Positions 1 through 8,603 of a DNA stretch of 64,000 bases are shown piece after piece. The stretch covers positions 2,232,001 through 2,296,000 of the forward strand of contig NZ_CP132204.1 of assembly GCF_030718995.1 (NCBI RefSeq), read 5' to 3'. Made by a program: the position numbers and the translations under genes. The notes beneath the pieces were generated by a model that did not search any database, was not told the origin of the DNA, and worked only from the letters and a program-made list of their open reading frames with translations. The stretch's first letter is position 1. The number at the start of each line of letters is the position of its first letter. This stretch comes from Arthrobacter oryzae (lineage in GTDB: Bacteria > Actinomycetota > Actinomycetes > Actinomycetales > Micrococcaceae).

Positions 1-167
1 AGGCAGTGGAGGCGCTGGCCTCGAAACGGCAGCCCGACGGCACCTGGCTGCTGGAAAACACCCACCCCGGCCGGACCCATTTCGCCCTGGAGGAAGGTGA
101 CGGACGCCCGAGCCGGTGGAACACCCTCAGGGCCCTCCGCGTTCTCGAGTGGTACGAGGGCCAGTAG
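1..167 (+). CDS. C-terminal fragment of a possible toroid-repeat (squalene-cyclase-like) protein
   Basis: Only the last 54 codons are in the window; the reading frame runs in from position 3 and stops at TAG 165-167. The visible tail has a QPDGTW stretch, then RWNTLRALRVLEWY. That Gly-Thr-Trp repeat and terminal helix resemble the ends of alpha/alpha-toroid proteins annotated as prenyltransferase/squalene-oxidase repeat proteins. The family call is my inference from these short motifs. The end of an open frame with actinobacterial codon use is clear. Confidence 0.55.
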   Translation, partial: AVEALASKRQPDGTWLLENTHPGRTHFALEEGDGRPSRWNTLRALRVLEWYEGQ

Positions 168-191
168 CACTCACGGCCCTGTTGAGCAGCC

Positions 192-227
192 GCTCAGCGG
201 CGCAACCTTGCTCAGCCGCGCAACCTT
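192..227 (-). repeat. 18-bp in-frame tandem duplication spanning the luxR stop codon
   Basis: On the minus strand the gene ends GCA AGG TTG CGC GGC TGA. The next 18 bases are the same six codons with one change (GGC to CGC), again ending in TGA. The period is 18 bp, a multiple of three, so the second copy gives an in-frame back-up stop. The same arrangement occurs at scoA and at the lacI gene ending at 24533. Confidence 0.85.
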
Positions 228-1249
228 GCGACCAGTTCGCCGCGGCTCCCTACTCCCACCTTGTCAAAGAGGGACTTCAGGTGGTCATGCACCGTGTGCG
301 GCGAGATGAACAGATGATCGGCGATTTCCGCCGTCGTCGAGCCGGAGACCAGCTCAAGGCAGACCTCCCGTTCCCGTGACGTGGCGCCGTAGGCGGCGAG
401 CAGGAGGCCGGCCATTTCATTCGTGGTTGCGGGTTCCACCGTGACCACCATCTGCCCGGGATCGTCTCCGGTGATGAGCCGGCTGGCCTGGAGCACCACC
501 CAGTTGTCACCGGCGTCGCGCATCCTCATGCGTGCCGTTCCGGACGCAGCCGCCTTCGCGGCAGCCACCACGGCATACAGTGTGATGCTGAAACGGCCTG
601 GAGCCTGATCGTCCAGCTCCGCAAGCCATGCGGCGGCTGCCTTAGTCGCGGCCCGCAGCTCACCGCGTGGTCCCACCAGAACGATCAGGGGACCGTCCGG
701 TCCCCGCATCGCTTGCCGCTCCAGGCGCACCGCCACCCGGGTGGCCGCGGCCAGGGAAGCGGCGATGGAACTCAGGAAATCCACTTCCCGGTCGGTGAAG
801 TCCGGACCCGGCTCCCGGAAGACGCCGCCCACGGCCCAGCACGCGTCGTCGGTCCGGAACACAGCGCGCAGTTCGTGTTCGAGGCCCTGTGGACGGAGCA
901 GGTCGTTGAGCCGAACGCTCCTGACAACGTCGCGGTGCGGAGCATCGGATAACCGGGCGGCAGGCAGCGGCCGCCGGGTCAGCTCAGCGAAGGGATTCGG
1001 TTCCGTTCCCGCGTATTCCGTCTCGGCGAAGCGCGCGGCGTATTCATCCGGCGCCGGCCACGGCGGCCAGTTGGTGATTGAGGTCATGATGAGGGAATCG
1101 GGGTCGACGCCGGCCCAGCAGGCCTGCTGGAACGGCACTGTCTGGTGCACGACGGCGAGCGCTGCGGCGTGCAGGTCGGCCACCCCCATACCGGTGGCCG
1201 CCATGGCCGAAATCTCGCGGCGGGCCCGCTCTGCGCGATCCTCCCACAT
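212..1249 (-). CDS. LuxR-family transcriptional regulator with GAF-like sensor region
   Basis: 345 residues. The N-terminal two thirds (about 10-190) look like a GAF-type sensor fold. The last 60 residues are a LuxR/GerE helix-turn-helix, with the usual TSREREVCLELV helix and an EIADHLFISPHTVHDHLKSL recognition region. There is no receiver domain, so it is not a classical response regulator. The ATG at 1249 is preferred because the frame open further upstream would run across the divergent DUF1304 gene. It is divergent from that gene with a 120-bp gap, which suggests a shared control region. The ligand is unknown. The last six codons, including the stop, are repeated in tandem just downstream (see the repeat at 192-227). 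Confidence 0.85.
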   Translation of the reverse strand: MWEDRAERARREISAMAATGMGVADLHAAALAVVHQTVPFQQACWAGVDPDSLIMTSITNWPPWPAPDEYAARFAETEYAGTEPNPFAELTRRPLPAARLSDAPHRDVVRSVRLNDLLRPQGLEHELRAVFRTDDACWAVGGVFREPGPDFTDREVDFLSSIAASLAAATRVAVRLERQAMRGPDGPLIVLVGPRGELRAATKAAAAWLAELDDQAPGRFSITLYAVVAAAKAAASGTARMRMRDAGDNWVVLQASRLITGDDPGQMVVTVEPATTNEMAGLLLAAYGATSREREVCLELVSGSTTAEIADHLFISPHTVHDHLKSLFDKVGVGSRGELVARLRG

Positions 1250-1369
1250 GCTTCCAGTATCCGCCGCCGGAGGCGGACGGCAATCCCCTGAACAGGGGAT
1301 CTTCGGTTGCGGCCGGTACCCCTCGGCAGGGGATGGGAGTGCCCTTTCCGGCGCACGTAGTCTTCGACC

Positions 1370-1768
1370 ATGAACACCGTTGCGCAGCTGTTTGCGCTGC
1401 TTCAAGCTTTGATCTATATCTCGGTATTCCCCCTTGAGGCCTTCCTCCTGCGCCGGCCGGCAGTGCAAAGGTTCCTGAGCACGCCGGCAAAGAATGTTCC
1501 CGCCGTCATGATGTGGGCAATTCCCGTCGGTTTCCGGAACCTGCTCATCGCGCTGGGCGTCATTGCGGGGCTTGTGGCGTTGAATACCGGGAGCGTGGAC
1601 GCGGGCCGTGCCCTGGTTATCTACTGCTGCGCCTACATGGTCCTGGCCGGAGCCACCATGGCGCTGGCCGATGCGTTGGGGCACTACCCGAGGAAAGGCG
1701 ACAGCATTCCCGGAACCCTCGCCGCCACGGTGCCGGCGCTGGTCGCACTCATTGCATCGGCGTTCTGA
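1370..1768 (+). CDS. DUF1304-family integral membrane protein
   Basis: 132 residues with about four hydrophobic helices (residues 5-25, 48-70, 78-100, 112-131). The opening MNTVAQLFALLQALIYI and the conserved short length match the DUF1304 family of small inner-membrane proteins, whose biochemical role is unknown. It starts at ATG 1370, divergent from the LuxR gene, and is followed by a strong hairpin at 1811-1845, so it is probably monocistronic. Regulation by the divergent LuxR protein is possible but only inferred from position. Confidence 0.75.
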   Translation: MNTVAQLFALLQALIYISVFPLEAFLLRRPAVQRFLSTPAKNVPAVMMWAIPVGFRNLLIALGVIAGLVALNTGSVDAGRALVIYCCAYMVLAGATMALADALGHYPRKGDSIPGTLAATVPALVALIASAF

Positions 1769-1810
1769 CCGAGGCTGGAGCGCCGGCCCGGAGGGGCTCT
1801 CCGGCTACAA

Positions 1811-1845
1811 CGAAGGCCCGCCTATGGGGGACAGACGGGCCTTCG
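1811..1845 (+). terminator. Hairpin terminator after the DUF1304 gene
   Basis: Perfect 10-bp inverted repeat CGAAGGCCCG / CGGGCCTTCG with a 15-nt loop, 42 bp after the stop codon. No long T-run follows (CACTTAAAA), which is common for actinobacterial terminators. Confidence 0.7.
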
Positions 1846-2027
1846 CACTTAAAACGGTACAGCGCTTCTAAATAGCCATCGAGTGGACTTGGTGACGGCG
1901 CGGGCGGCGACCCGCGCCGGTCCTTTTGAGGGGCGGGCACGGCGTCCTCTGTCAGCGTCATTACCCTTTCCGAGTCCCGGGTTACGGCGTAGTCTCCCTC
2001 CTATCAGGCCATCCGGCGGGAGGATCC

Positions 2028-3779
2028 ATGGACGGCTATGCCGAGCTTCGGGCGTTCCGTGCCACGCACCCGTACCGTTCGCTGACCGTGGGCGGCGTCG
2101 AATGGCAGTACGTAGCGGGACATTCAGCGGAGGGTGAGCGGCCGGCACTTCTCGTCCTGGGCGGCGGCTTCTCCTTCGGCGATTCCGCGTTCCGCACCAT
2201 CACGGCTTTCGAACCCGGCTTCCGAGTAATCTCACCCTCTTATCCCGCGGTGCGGACAATGGCCGAACTCCTGGCCGGGGTTGCCGCCATTCTCGACGCC
2301 GAGGGCGTCCACTCCGCGAACATTTTTGGCCACTCGCTCGGCGCCGGAGTCGCGCACGCCTTTGCCCGCCGTTATCCGCAGCGGGTGGACAAGCTCGTCC
2401 TTTCCGGGTTCGGTCTCTACACCCGTGCACACACTCGGCTGGTGGGTGCCTTTCTCCGTTTGTTCTCGGCGTTGCCCAAGGCCGCCCTGGCCGCTTTCTA
2501 CCGTCCCAGGGTCGCACGCCTTCTCGCGGGGGCGGACGACGACGAGCGTGCTTTCCTCAGCGCCTATACGGAGGACCTCTTCGCAGCGCACACCAAGGAA
2601 TCGGCCATGGCACGACTGGCCGTGCTTGTGGATCTGGCGGCTCATCCGGACCGTTACGCCGCCGCGTCCACGTTCGAGCGTCCGGAGGACGTGCTGCTGA
2701 TTGCTGCTTCCGACGACCGCGGCTTCTCGTCGCGGGAACGCGAAGCCTTGCTGGCCGCCTATCCAGGGGCACGTGCATACGTTTTTGGACAAGGCGGCCA
2801 CTGGGCGGCGGTCACCCACCCAGCCGAGTACGACGTCGTCGTCCGCCGCTTCCTCGAAGGCCGTCCGCGTCCCAGGGAGGAAAACGTAAGCCGTGCCGTC
2901 CCGCCGCGCCGCACCTTGCTTAAACGCGGCGGTGAAGAGCAGGTTCCCGCCGCGACCCTGGACGCCAAACTCGCTGCATTCCGTGCCGGCCACCGGTACC
3001 GCACGCTCGACGTCGACGGTGTGCGCTGGCGCTACGTCGCCGGCGGTTCGGGGGAGCGGGTGCTGCTTCTTCCCTCCGGAGGGACAAGGCTGCCGGATAT
3101 GTACCTGCTACTGATCGACGCACTGGAACGGGACTTCCGCGTTCTTGCACCTGCTTACCCCGCCGGCGCCGGCATCGACGGGCTTGCGGACGGTCTGCTT
3201 GCCATCCTCGATGCGGAGGGAGTCGAGCAGGCGGATGTACTGGGATCCTCGTTCGGTGGTTTTGTGGCCCAGGTGTTCGCCCGGCGGCACCCTGAACGCG
3301 TGCGGCGCCTCGTGCTGGCGAACACCGGGGGCCCGGCCGCGGCCCCGCTGCCGGTGCTTCCGCTCCTCATCCGCTTCCTTGCCGTCCTTCCGGAAAACGC
3401 CGTGCGCTCGCTGACCGGCTGGAATTGGCGCCGCTGGTTTGTGCCGGAATCGCAGGATGATGGGAAGTTCTGGAATACGCTGCTGTCGGACATCCTCAGC
3501 CGGCTGGGCAAAGAGGATCTGCTCTCTGCGCTGAGGGAGATGAACGACTTCACACATCTGCCGCCCGTAAATGCACCGGAGGTGCCCGCCGCCCCCGTTC
3601 CCGTGCTGCTGATCGAATCGGAGCATGACGAAGCGTTTTCCCCGCAGGCGCGTGCGGCGCTCCGCGCCCTCTACCCTGAAGCTGAGGTCCGCCTTTTCGC
3701 GGGCGCGGGCCACGGGGTGATGGCAACGCGGACCACGGAGTACGTTGAGACAGTGCGGGAGTTCCTTCGCAGGCCCTGA
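2028..3779 (+). CDS. Tandem (double-domain) alpha/beta-hydrolase
   Basis: 583 residues made of two full alpha/beta-hydrolase folds in one chain. Each half opens with a similar segment (FRATHPYRSLTVGGVEWQYV near residue 10; FRAGHRYRTLDVDGVRWRYV near 315). Each keeps a nucleophile elbow, GHSLGAG with Ser about 103 and GSSFGGF with Ser about 408. Each also keeps a late acid/His region (GQGGHW; GAGHGV). The halves are diverged internal duplicates rather than a recent copy. ATG 2028 follows a GGGAGGATCC ribosome site. There is no signal peptide, so it is probably cytoplasmic. The substrate is unknown. Single-domain relatives are about half this length, so the duplication is the notable feature. 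Confidence 0.85.
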   Translation: MDGYAELRAFRATHPYRSLTVGGVEWQYVAGHSAEGERPALLVLGGGFSFGDSAFRTITAFEPGFRVISPSYPAVRTMAELLAGVAAILDAEGVHSANIFGHSLGAGVAHAFARRYPQRVDKLVLSGFGLYTRAHTRLVGAFLRLFSALPKAALAAFYRPRVARLLAGADDDERAFLSAYTEDLFAAHTKESAMARLAVLVDLAAHPDRYAAASTFERPEDVLLIAASDDRGFSSREREALLAAYPGARAYVFGQGGHWAAVTHPAEYDVVVRRFLEGRPRPREENVSRAVPPRRTLLKRGGEEQVPAATLDAKLAAFRAGHRYRTLDVDGVRWRYVAGGSGERVLLLPSGGTRLPDMYLLLIDALERDFRVLAPAYPAGAGIDGLADGLLAILDAEGVEQADVLGSSFGGFVAQVFARRHPERVRRLVLANTGGPAAAPLPVLPLLIRFLAVLPENAVRSLTGWNWRRWFVPESQDDGKFWNTLLSDILSRLGKEDLLSALREMNDFTHLPPVNAPEVPAAPVPVLLIESEHDEAFSPQARAALRALYPEAEVRLFAGAGHGVMATRTTEYVETVREFLRRP

Positions 3780-3856
3780 CTTTCTCCCAACCCTTGTCCT
3801 TCACAGCGCCATGCCCCATTCTTGGCCTGAAGGGGGACTGGCGGAAGGAGCATGGA

Positions 3857-4438
3857 ATGTCCGATGCGTCTTTGGAAGGCGTCCGGCGGCCTGCGACGGG
3901 TGCCCTCGCCGCGGCTGCCGTCTGGCTTGTCGGTATCAGCCCGGTGTCGGGCGTCTACCTCGAGCCGGACCCCGTTCGCCGGCTCGAAATGCTCCGCAGG
4001 GGGAGGCGGTCATGGGTTGTCGGGCAGCACATTGCCGCGGCAGGCACCGCGGCTGTGCCGGCCGCTTTCGCCCGGGTGGCCATTTCCCTGCCGCCGGGAA
4101 GGGCAAAGGTGTTTGCGGCCACCGCCGCCGTTGCGCTCGCCGCGGGGGCGCCGTTATTCGTGTCCCAGCTGGCCTTGCGCGCGTCGGATCTTGAGCGCTT
4201 CGCCGCGCGGCGTCTTCCGGCGTGGCCGTTCCTTGCGTACTCGTGGCTGCACGTGCTGGCCCTGGGCGCACTGTCCGGTGCCTTGGCGGGCCTGCCGCAC
4301 AGGGGGAAGGAAGCCACTGCCCTCGGCCTCGCCGCAGTTGGCTCAGGCGCCGTCCTGGCCACGACCGGTGACATCCCGCCGTTCGTGTTCTACGTTTCCG
4401 AACAGGTCGCTGCCGCGAGCCTCCTTCGCCGCGTTTGA
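3857..4438 (+). CDS. Uncharacterised multi-pass membrane protein
   Basis: 193 residues, rich in Ala, Val and Leu, with about five candidate membrane helices (near 14-32, 58-75, 83-105, 126-146, 156-188). The start at ATG 3857 is chosen because GGAAGGAG ends 6 nt before it; an ATG at 3852 in another frame would sit too close. It lies 77 bp after the tandem hydrolase on the same strand and may be cotranscribed with it. It converges tightly on the minus-strand gene ending at 4445. I recognise no family. Confidence 0.65.
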   Translation: MSDASLEGVRRPATGALAAAAVWLVGISPVSGVYLEPDPVRRLEMLRRGRRSWVVGQHIAAAGTAAVPAAFARVAISLPPGRAKVFAATAAVALAAGAPLFVSQLALRASDLERFAARRLPAWPFLAYSWLHVLALGALSGALAGLPHRGKEATALGLAAVGSGAVLATTGDIPPFVFYVSEQVAAASLLRRV

Positions 4439-4444
4439 CCTCTG

Positions 4445-4909
4445 TCAGTACTCGCCCTTGATCACGAAGTAGGAACCGCGGATAACGCCTGCCAGCTTGG
4501 ATTTCTGCCGGGCGAACTTGAAGCGTGGCGTCAGCTCCTCCGGAATTTCCATGCCGTCGGAGAGTTTGAACCCGACGGCTCGCTTCCCGCCGTCGTCGAT
4601 GCTGTACATGACGTTGATCGCCAGCCCCGACTCGTAGAACACATAAGCCATCTGCAGTCCGTCCACTTCGAAGGCTGTCGCTTCGAGCGGGCGGGAGCCG
4701 ATGACGATGTCTCGCTCATCCCTGAGGATGCGGCTCACCCGCTCGACCACCTCGGGGACTTCGCTTGCGGGGCTCACCGTGAAGACATGGTCATACTTGT
4801 TCCGGTAGTAGCGGGCCTCGTTGGCGCGCAACCCGGCAAGTGCCTCCGCGACAGGAGACGATTCCAGGCCGACCGTAGAAACGTCCTTGAAGTCAACGAT
4901 GTGCGGCAT
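4445..4909 (-). CDS. Hypothetical protein, soluble, about 154 residues
   Basis: Starts MPHIVDFKDV from ATG 4909 behind a strong CCAGGAGG ribosome site, which decides against the longer frame reaching 4981. It has no membrane segment or signal peptide. The composition is mixed alpha/beta with charged helices in the first half (ANEARYYRNKYDHVF) and a C-terminal YFVIKGEY. I do not recognise the family. It is divergent from dinB, with a 123-bp gap. No LexA-type box is evident in that gap. Confidence 0.65.
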   Translation of the reverse strand: MPHIVDFKDVSTVGLESSPVAEALAGLRANEARYYRNKYDHVFTVSPASEVPEVVERVSRILRDERDIVIGSRPLEATAFEVDGLQMAYVFYESGLAINVMYSIDDGGKRAVGFKLSDGMEIPEELTPRFKFARQKSKLAGVIRGSYFVIKGEY

Positions 4910-5032
4910 GCGCGCCTCCTGGTCAGATGTGTTGGGACCAACGATAACGTGACGGCGTGCTGCGCGGGCGTCCGATGGCAAGCTCGGTGGGGAACCGATG
5001 CTTGCGAGGGATGTTTAGGGCAGACTGGTGGC

Positions 5033-6106
5033 GTGAGCGGAATCCGGTGGGTGCTGCATGTCGATCTCGACCAGTTCATCGCGGCGGTCGAAGTGCTCCG
5101 GCGGCCGGAGCTTGCGGGCAGGCCGATCATTGTCGGCGGTCGGGGCGACCCCACGGAGCGAGCTGTGGTGTCGACCGCATCCTACGAAGCCAGGGCCTTC
5201 GGCGTGGGTTCCGGAATGCCTTTGCGCATCGCGGCCCGGAAAGTGCCCGACGCGGTGATCCTTCCCGTCGATCAGGAGGCTTACCTCGCGGCGTCTGAGA
5301 CGGTGATGGCTACGCTGCACGCGCAGCCCGGCGCCACAGTGCAGGTGCTGGGTTGGGATGAAGCCTTTGTGGGCATTGAGACAGAGAATCCGGAAGCCTA
5401 TGCCCGTCAGGTGCAGGCCGCTGTGTTTGAGCGAACGCAGCTGCATTGCAGTGTTGGCATAGGCGACACCCTGGTGCGAGCCAAGGTCGCCACCGGTTTC
5501 GGCAAGCCGGCCGGCGTCTTCCGTCTCACTGCCGGGAACTGGCTCGACGTCATGGGCAGCCGGCCCACCAGGGAGCTGTGGGGCGTCGGAACCAAAGTGT
5601 CGGGCCGGCTCGCCAAACTCGGCATCAACACGGTCGCCGAGCTCGCCGCGACCGACCCCCAGGACCTCGTCCCGGAGTTCGGCCCCAGGATGGGTCCTTG
5701 GTATGCGGAGCTCGGACGCGGGGACGGCGCCAGCGTTGTGGACGACACCCCGTGGGTCGCCCGCGGGCATAGCCGGGAGACGACGTTCCAGCGCGACCTG
5801 ACCGAGCCCGCCCAGGTGGACGACGCCGTGAGGGAGCTGACAGCGCGAGTCCTTGAGGATGTTGTGGCCGAAGGACGGCCCGTGGTTGGTCTGACCCTCA
5901 AGGTCCGGTACGCGCCGTTCTTCACCAAGACCCACGCGAGGAAGATTCCCGAGACATTCGACCGGAACGAGATCATCGCGCGGGCCGTGGACCTCGCAGC
6001 CGGAATCGAAGCGGGCCGTCCGATCCGGCTCCTGGGCCTTCGCGCCGAAATGGCAATGCCCGACGATGCCCGAAAAGGACATACGCCGACGCGCGGCGGT
6101 TGGTAA
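5033..6106 (+). CDS. dinB: Y-family DNA polymerase IV
   Basis: 357 residues from GTG 5033. The Y-family palm is visible: HVDLDQF at the N-terminus (first metal-binding Asp), then LGWDEAFVG, where the Asp-Glu pair is the second catalytic site. Next come a GFGKPAGVF loop, the helix-hairpin-helix thumb (LWGVGTKVSGRLAKLGI), and a little-finger domain starting near HSRETTF. The catalytic-site flank is atypical, with Trp where most DinB proteins have Ile or Val of SIDEA-type motifs, suggesting a divergent actinobacterial branch. It would insert nucleotides opposite lesions without proofreading. It is the last core-like gene before the accessory stretch. Confidence 0.9.
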   Translation: MSGIRWVLHVDLDQFIAAVEVLRRPELAGRPIIVGGRGDPTERAVVSTASYEARAFGVGSGMPLRIAARKVPDAVILPVDQEAYLAASETVMATLHAQPGATVQVLGWDEAFVGIETENPEAYARQVQAAVFERTQLHCSVGIGDTLVRAKVATGFGKPAGVFRLTAGNWLDVMGSRPTRELWGVGTKVSGRLAKLGINTVAELAATDPQDLVPEFGPRMGPWYAELGRGDGASVVDDTPWVARGHSRETTFQRDLTEPAQVDDAVRELTARVLEDVVAEGRPVVGLTLKVRYAPFFTKTHARKIPETFDRNEIIARAVDLAAGIEAGRPIRLLGLRAEMAMPDDARKGHTPTRGGW

Positions 6107-6150
6107 CGGCGTCGTGCCTTTACCTCACAATCCCGGAGACAATAAGGGTC

Positions 6151-6414
6151 CTATGAGACATTTCCACTATTTGTTGGAAGCTTATTTTCCCAAGGCATGA
6201 GGAAGAATGTAGCGGCGGCGAGAAGGATCCCGATCGCACAGATCATGCTGGCCAGCTCGTATCCGAATCCGCGAATATAAGCGTTCAGATTGATCGCCGT
6301 CGGAAACCAGGCCAAGATCCAAATGGCAACGTCAATCCAACATGCCCACCAGTGTCCAATCCTCAACAGGAGAAAAGCGCAGGCGGAAAACAAGGCGCCC
6401 ATCCGGGAAGCCAA
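6151..6414 (-). CDS. Small membrane protein, 2-3 helices
   Basis: Up to 87 residues (TTG at 6414, or ATG at 6402). A GGAAGGAG sequence lies about 13 nt before the TTG. Hydrophobic stretches cover about residues 5-20, 25-45 and 52-74, ending MPWENKLP. No family recognised. It sits at the start of the lower-GC patch and has no obvious partner. Confidence 0.45.
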   Translation of the reverse strand: MASRMGALFSACAFLLLRIGHWWACWIDVAIWILAWFPTAINLNAYIRGFGYELASMICAIGILLAAATFFLMPWENKLPTNSGNVS

Positions 6415-6511
6415 GTCAACAGTGCTCCTTCCTCGGTCTCAGCCCCGCTCAAAGCGAATCGTTGCGGTCTATCTCGTGGTTTCGCTCGGGCAAGGTGCCT
6501 GGACAATGAAG

Positions 6512-6994
6512 CTAATCGAGTTCGACGATGATTTTCTCGCCCTCGTAGAAGCCCTCGCCATCGGCCTGGATCATTGCCCCGTTGTTGTCGACGAAGTAGG
6601 TAAGGACATGCCCCAAGGCCGCATAGCCATCCTCATCGATGTCGGAGGTTAACAGCTGTGCCGCGACGATGAACCGCGTATTCCGCAGCATCTTCTCTAC
6701 ACGTCTTCGATTCTTTTTGTTCGGCGCGTCCTCGAGGAACTCGATGAACTCCCTGATCTCTTCACGCATGAGGGACTCATCGTCCCCGTCGTCGCGACTG
6801 ACTTCGAGCAGAATCGGCGCCTTGTTGTCCTTGTAGACGATGCCAACCTGCTCCCAGTTGCCGTCGTCAAGGGCTGGCCTGCTGACCTCTGGATCGAGGG
6901 CTAGACGGAGGCCGCGCTCCGCTGAAAAGGCGAGGACCGGCCGCAGCGGCGGAGGTTGGCCCTGGGTGCAAAACGCTCTGACGTAGTAGCCCAT
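6512..6994 (-). CDS. Hypothetical acidic protein (160 aa)
   Basis: A soluble, acidic protein (MGYYVRAFCT...), with a charged central region and a C-terminus rich in Asp, Glu and Gly. The overall look is of a small orphan or immunity-like protein, but I recognise no family and assign no function. There is no ribosome site on the coding strand just before ATG 6994. A TATCCT hexamer 8 nt upstream could be a -10 element for a leaderless transcript. Confidence 0.6.
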   Translation of the reverse strand: MGYYVRAFCTQGQPPPLRPVLAFSAERGLRLALDPEVSRPALDDGNWEQVGIVYKDNKAPILLEVSRDDGDDESLMREEIREFIEFLEDAPNKKNRRRVEKMLRNTRFIVAAQLLTSDIDEDGYAALGHVLTYFVDNNGAMIQADGEGFYEGEKIIVELD

Positions 6995-7101
6995 GACTAG
7001 GAGGATACCGTCCAGCCTGCCTTCATCGGGAAGTTATGATGCCGCCCGTAGGATGAGGCCACGCGGCCTGCCAGAGCGCTTATCGCCGGAGTAATTTTGG
7101 T

Positions 7102-7248
7102 GTGCCGACCGCACAGTACAGCTTGACTCACCTGCGGCGAGAGGGGGAGCCGATCGGCGCTCAAAGGAAGGCCCTGCTCGGTTTGAGCTTCTTAGGGATG
7201 CTGCTTGTTCTGGCCGGCGGCGCTAATTTCTCCACGAGGACTCGTTAG
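7102..7248 (+). CDS. Possible 48-residue single-pass membrane protein
   Basis: A short open frame from GTG 7102 to TAG 7248. It has a hydrophilic N-terminal half (LTHLRREGEPIGAQRK) and one hydrophobic helix (ALLGLSFLGMLLVLAGG), then a basic tail ending RTR. A weak GGAG lies 10 nt before the GTG. The amphipathic layout makes it more gene-like than random, but there is no family evidence. Confidence 0.35.
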   Translation: MPTAQYSLTHLRREGEPIGAQRKALLGLSFLGMLLVLAGGANFSTRTR

Positions 7249-7354
7249 GGACCATTCCAGCAACCGAACCGCGAACGGGACACTCTCGGGATGCATGAAG
7301 AACTCGGCCGTCTGCGTATAGGCTCCCATCAACGTCCACCTTCAGGGGAGCACA

Positions 7355-7903
7355 ATGCAGCGCAATCGGTTGTGGCAATACACGGTTCCCCTCCTACTTG
7401 TCGGCATGCTGTTGACATCTTGCGGAGACACGAAAACGGGCGAACCGGGAGCTGCCATACCCACGTCCAGCTCCACCAGCTCGGCTACGTCCACCAGCTC
7501 AACTCTTGGCTCGACCAGCAGCACGCCACCCCAGGAAACATGTGCGGCGTTCCTACCAACGACCCAGTGCTCCCGATACGCCAGTGTTTCCGGCACGACC
7601 GGCGGCAGTGATCTACCGTGGGTGGCCTCCGGCGGCGTCAAGGCATGGTTGACCTCCGTGAACGGAGAGCTCCAGTTGACCGTGACTACCAGATGCGGCC
7701 CCCTGGGCGGGCAGGCGACGATCACCGGGAACACGCTTACTGTCAGGAACATTGCCACCGGAGCGATGGGGTGCGCGGGCGATGTCGGCGAACAGCATCT
7801 GTGGGTGATGGAGTTCCTGAAGCGGCCCATCGAACTGACATTCAGCCAGGGCACTTTCAGCTGGAAGAGCGGAACGGACACACTCAGCTTCAAAAGCGAG
7901 TAA
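7355..7903 (+). CDS. Secreted lipoprotein with META/HslJ-like domain
   Basis: 182 residues. The signal peptide ends in the lipobox LLTSC (Cys 23), so it should be lipid-anchored outside the membrane. A Ser/Thr-rich linker (about 35-60) resembles a wall-spanning spacer. The C-terminal region has the look of a META domain: GGQATITGNTLTVRNIATG, a conserved Met-Gly-Cys (GAMGCAG), and a terminal FSQGTFSWKSGTDTLSF. META proteins are small beta-sheet domains of uncertain role in stress or envelope function. GGGGAG precedes ATG 7355. Confidence 0.75.
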   Translation: MQRNRLWQYTVPLLLVGMLLTSCGDTKTGEPGAAIPTSSSTSSATSTSSTLGSTSSTPPQETCAAFLPTTQCSRYASVSGTTGGSDLPWVASGGVKAWLTSVNGELQLTVTTRCGPLGGQATITGNTLTVRNIATGAMGCAGDVGEQHLWVMEFLKRPIELTFSQGTFSWKSGTDTLSFKSE

Positions 7904-8219
7904 CAGCCCGCCCACCCACTTCGATCTTCCTTGTGCGAACCGCAACTGGATAGGACGAACCGATCCCTAAGCATGGCCGCTCCCGTGGGACGCGCGTCCC
8001 TAAGCCCGCCCCGTTAAGGGATCAGCTTACGGGCGTTGGTGCGACGAACAGCGACCAGAAAACGCCGCCACATGCCCGATCAAATTCCCACTTTTTGAAG
8101 AGTGCGGAGCAAGGCGGCGCGGCGGCCGGTGGAGGACCGGCTGGCGGGCGGAATGGCTAGAGTGGAGGCGAAGGGAATGACCAGTGGCACCAAGTACTGC
8201 CCACGGGAGGGTGGAAATC
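7904..8219. other. Gene-free stretch with a 14-bp palindrome
   Basis: 316 bp with no open frame I can support. It contains the perfect palindrome GGGACGCGCGTCCC at 7987-8000, which is not followed by a T-run. This could be a weak terminator for the lipoprotein gene or a protein-binding site. Nothing else is evident. Confidence 0.5.
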
Positions 8220-8447
8220 GTGACTCGACAAATTCTTCCTATATTGACCATCACGATCTCAATCGTGTTCGTCTTCATCGCTGCCAGAGCTGTCATAGGA
8301 CTGAACCTAGAGCTCATCGAATCCAAGGGAAGCGGTTCGCCCTTCAGGTTTGAAGAGTGGGCACTTATCGCACTTGCGCCGCTACTGCTCCTGTCGGTAT
8401 TCCTGCAGAGCTACTTCCTCTTCAAGCGACGCACGGCCCAGCGATAA
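8220..8447 (+). CDS. Small two-helix membrane protein
   Basis: 75 residues from GTG 8220, chosen because GGGAGGGTGG lies directly upstream. Two hydrophobic helices (about 5-25 and 46-65) are separated by a short polar loop, and the C-terminus is basic (FKRRTAQR). No family recognised; it may be an orphan of the accessory patch. Confidence 0.5.
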   Translation: MTRQILPILTITISIVFVFIAARAVIGLNLELIESKGSGSPFRFEEWALIALAPLLLLSVFLQSYFLFKRRTAQR

Positions 8448-8603
8448 CCGTCTCAGGTCGGGTTACAGGCGCGGGCCTTGCCGGCCACGGCGGCGGCAGA
8501 CGAGCAAAAATACTGGTTTGTCCCGCGTCCTGGGTATGGACCAGCGTCCGATAGAGGGATCCTTCACCGCTCCCAGTACGACTCACGGATTAGTGCTGCG
8601 GCT

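Noticed and set aside
1250..1684. N-terminal extension of the LuxR protein
   Set aside because: The extension is antisense to the DUF1304 gene and lacks protein-like composition; ATG 1249 gives a normal family start.
8027..8326. A 99-codon minus-strand open frame
   Set aside because: It is the shadow of the small membrane gene at 8220-8447, with basic, low-complexity composition and no start signal.
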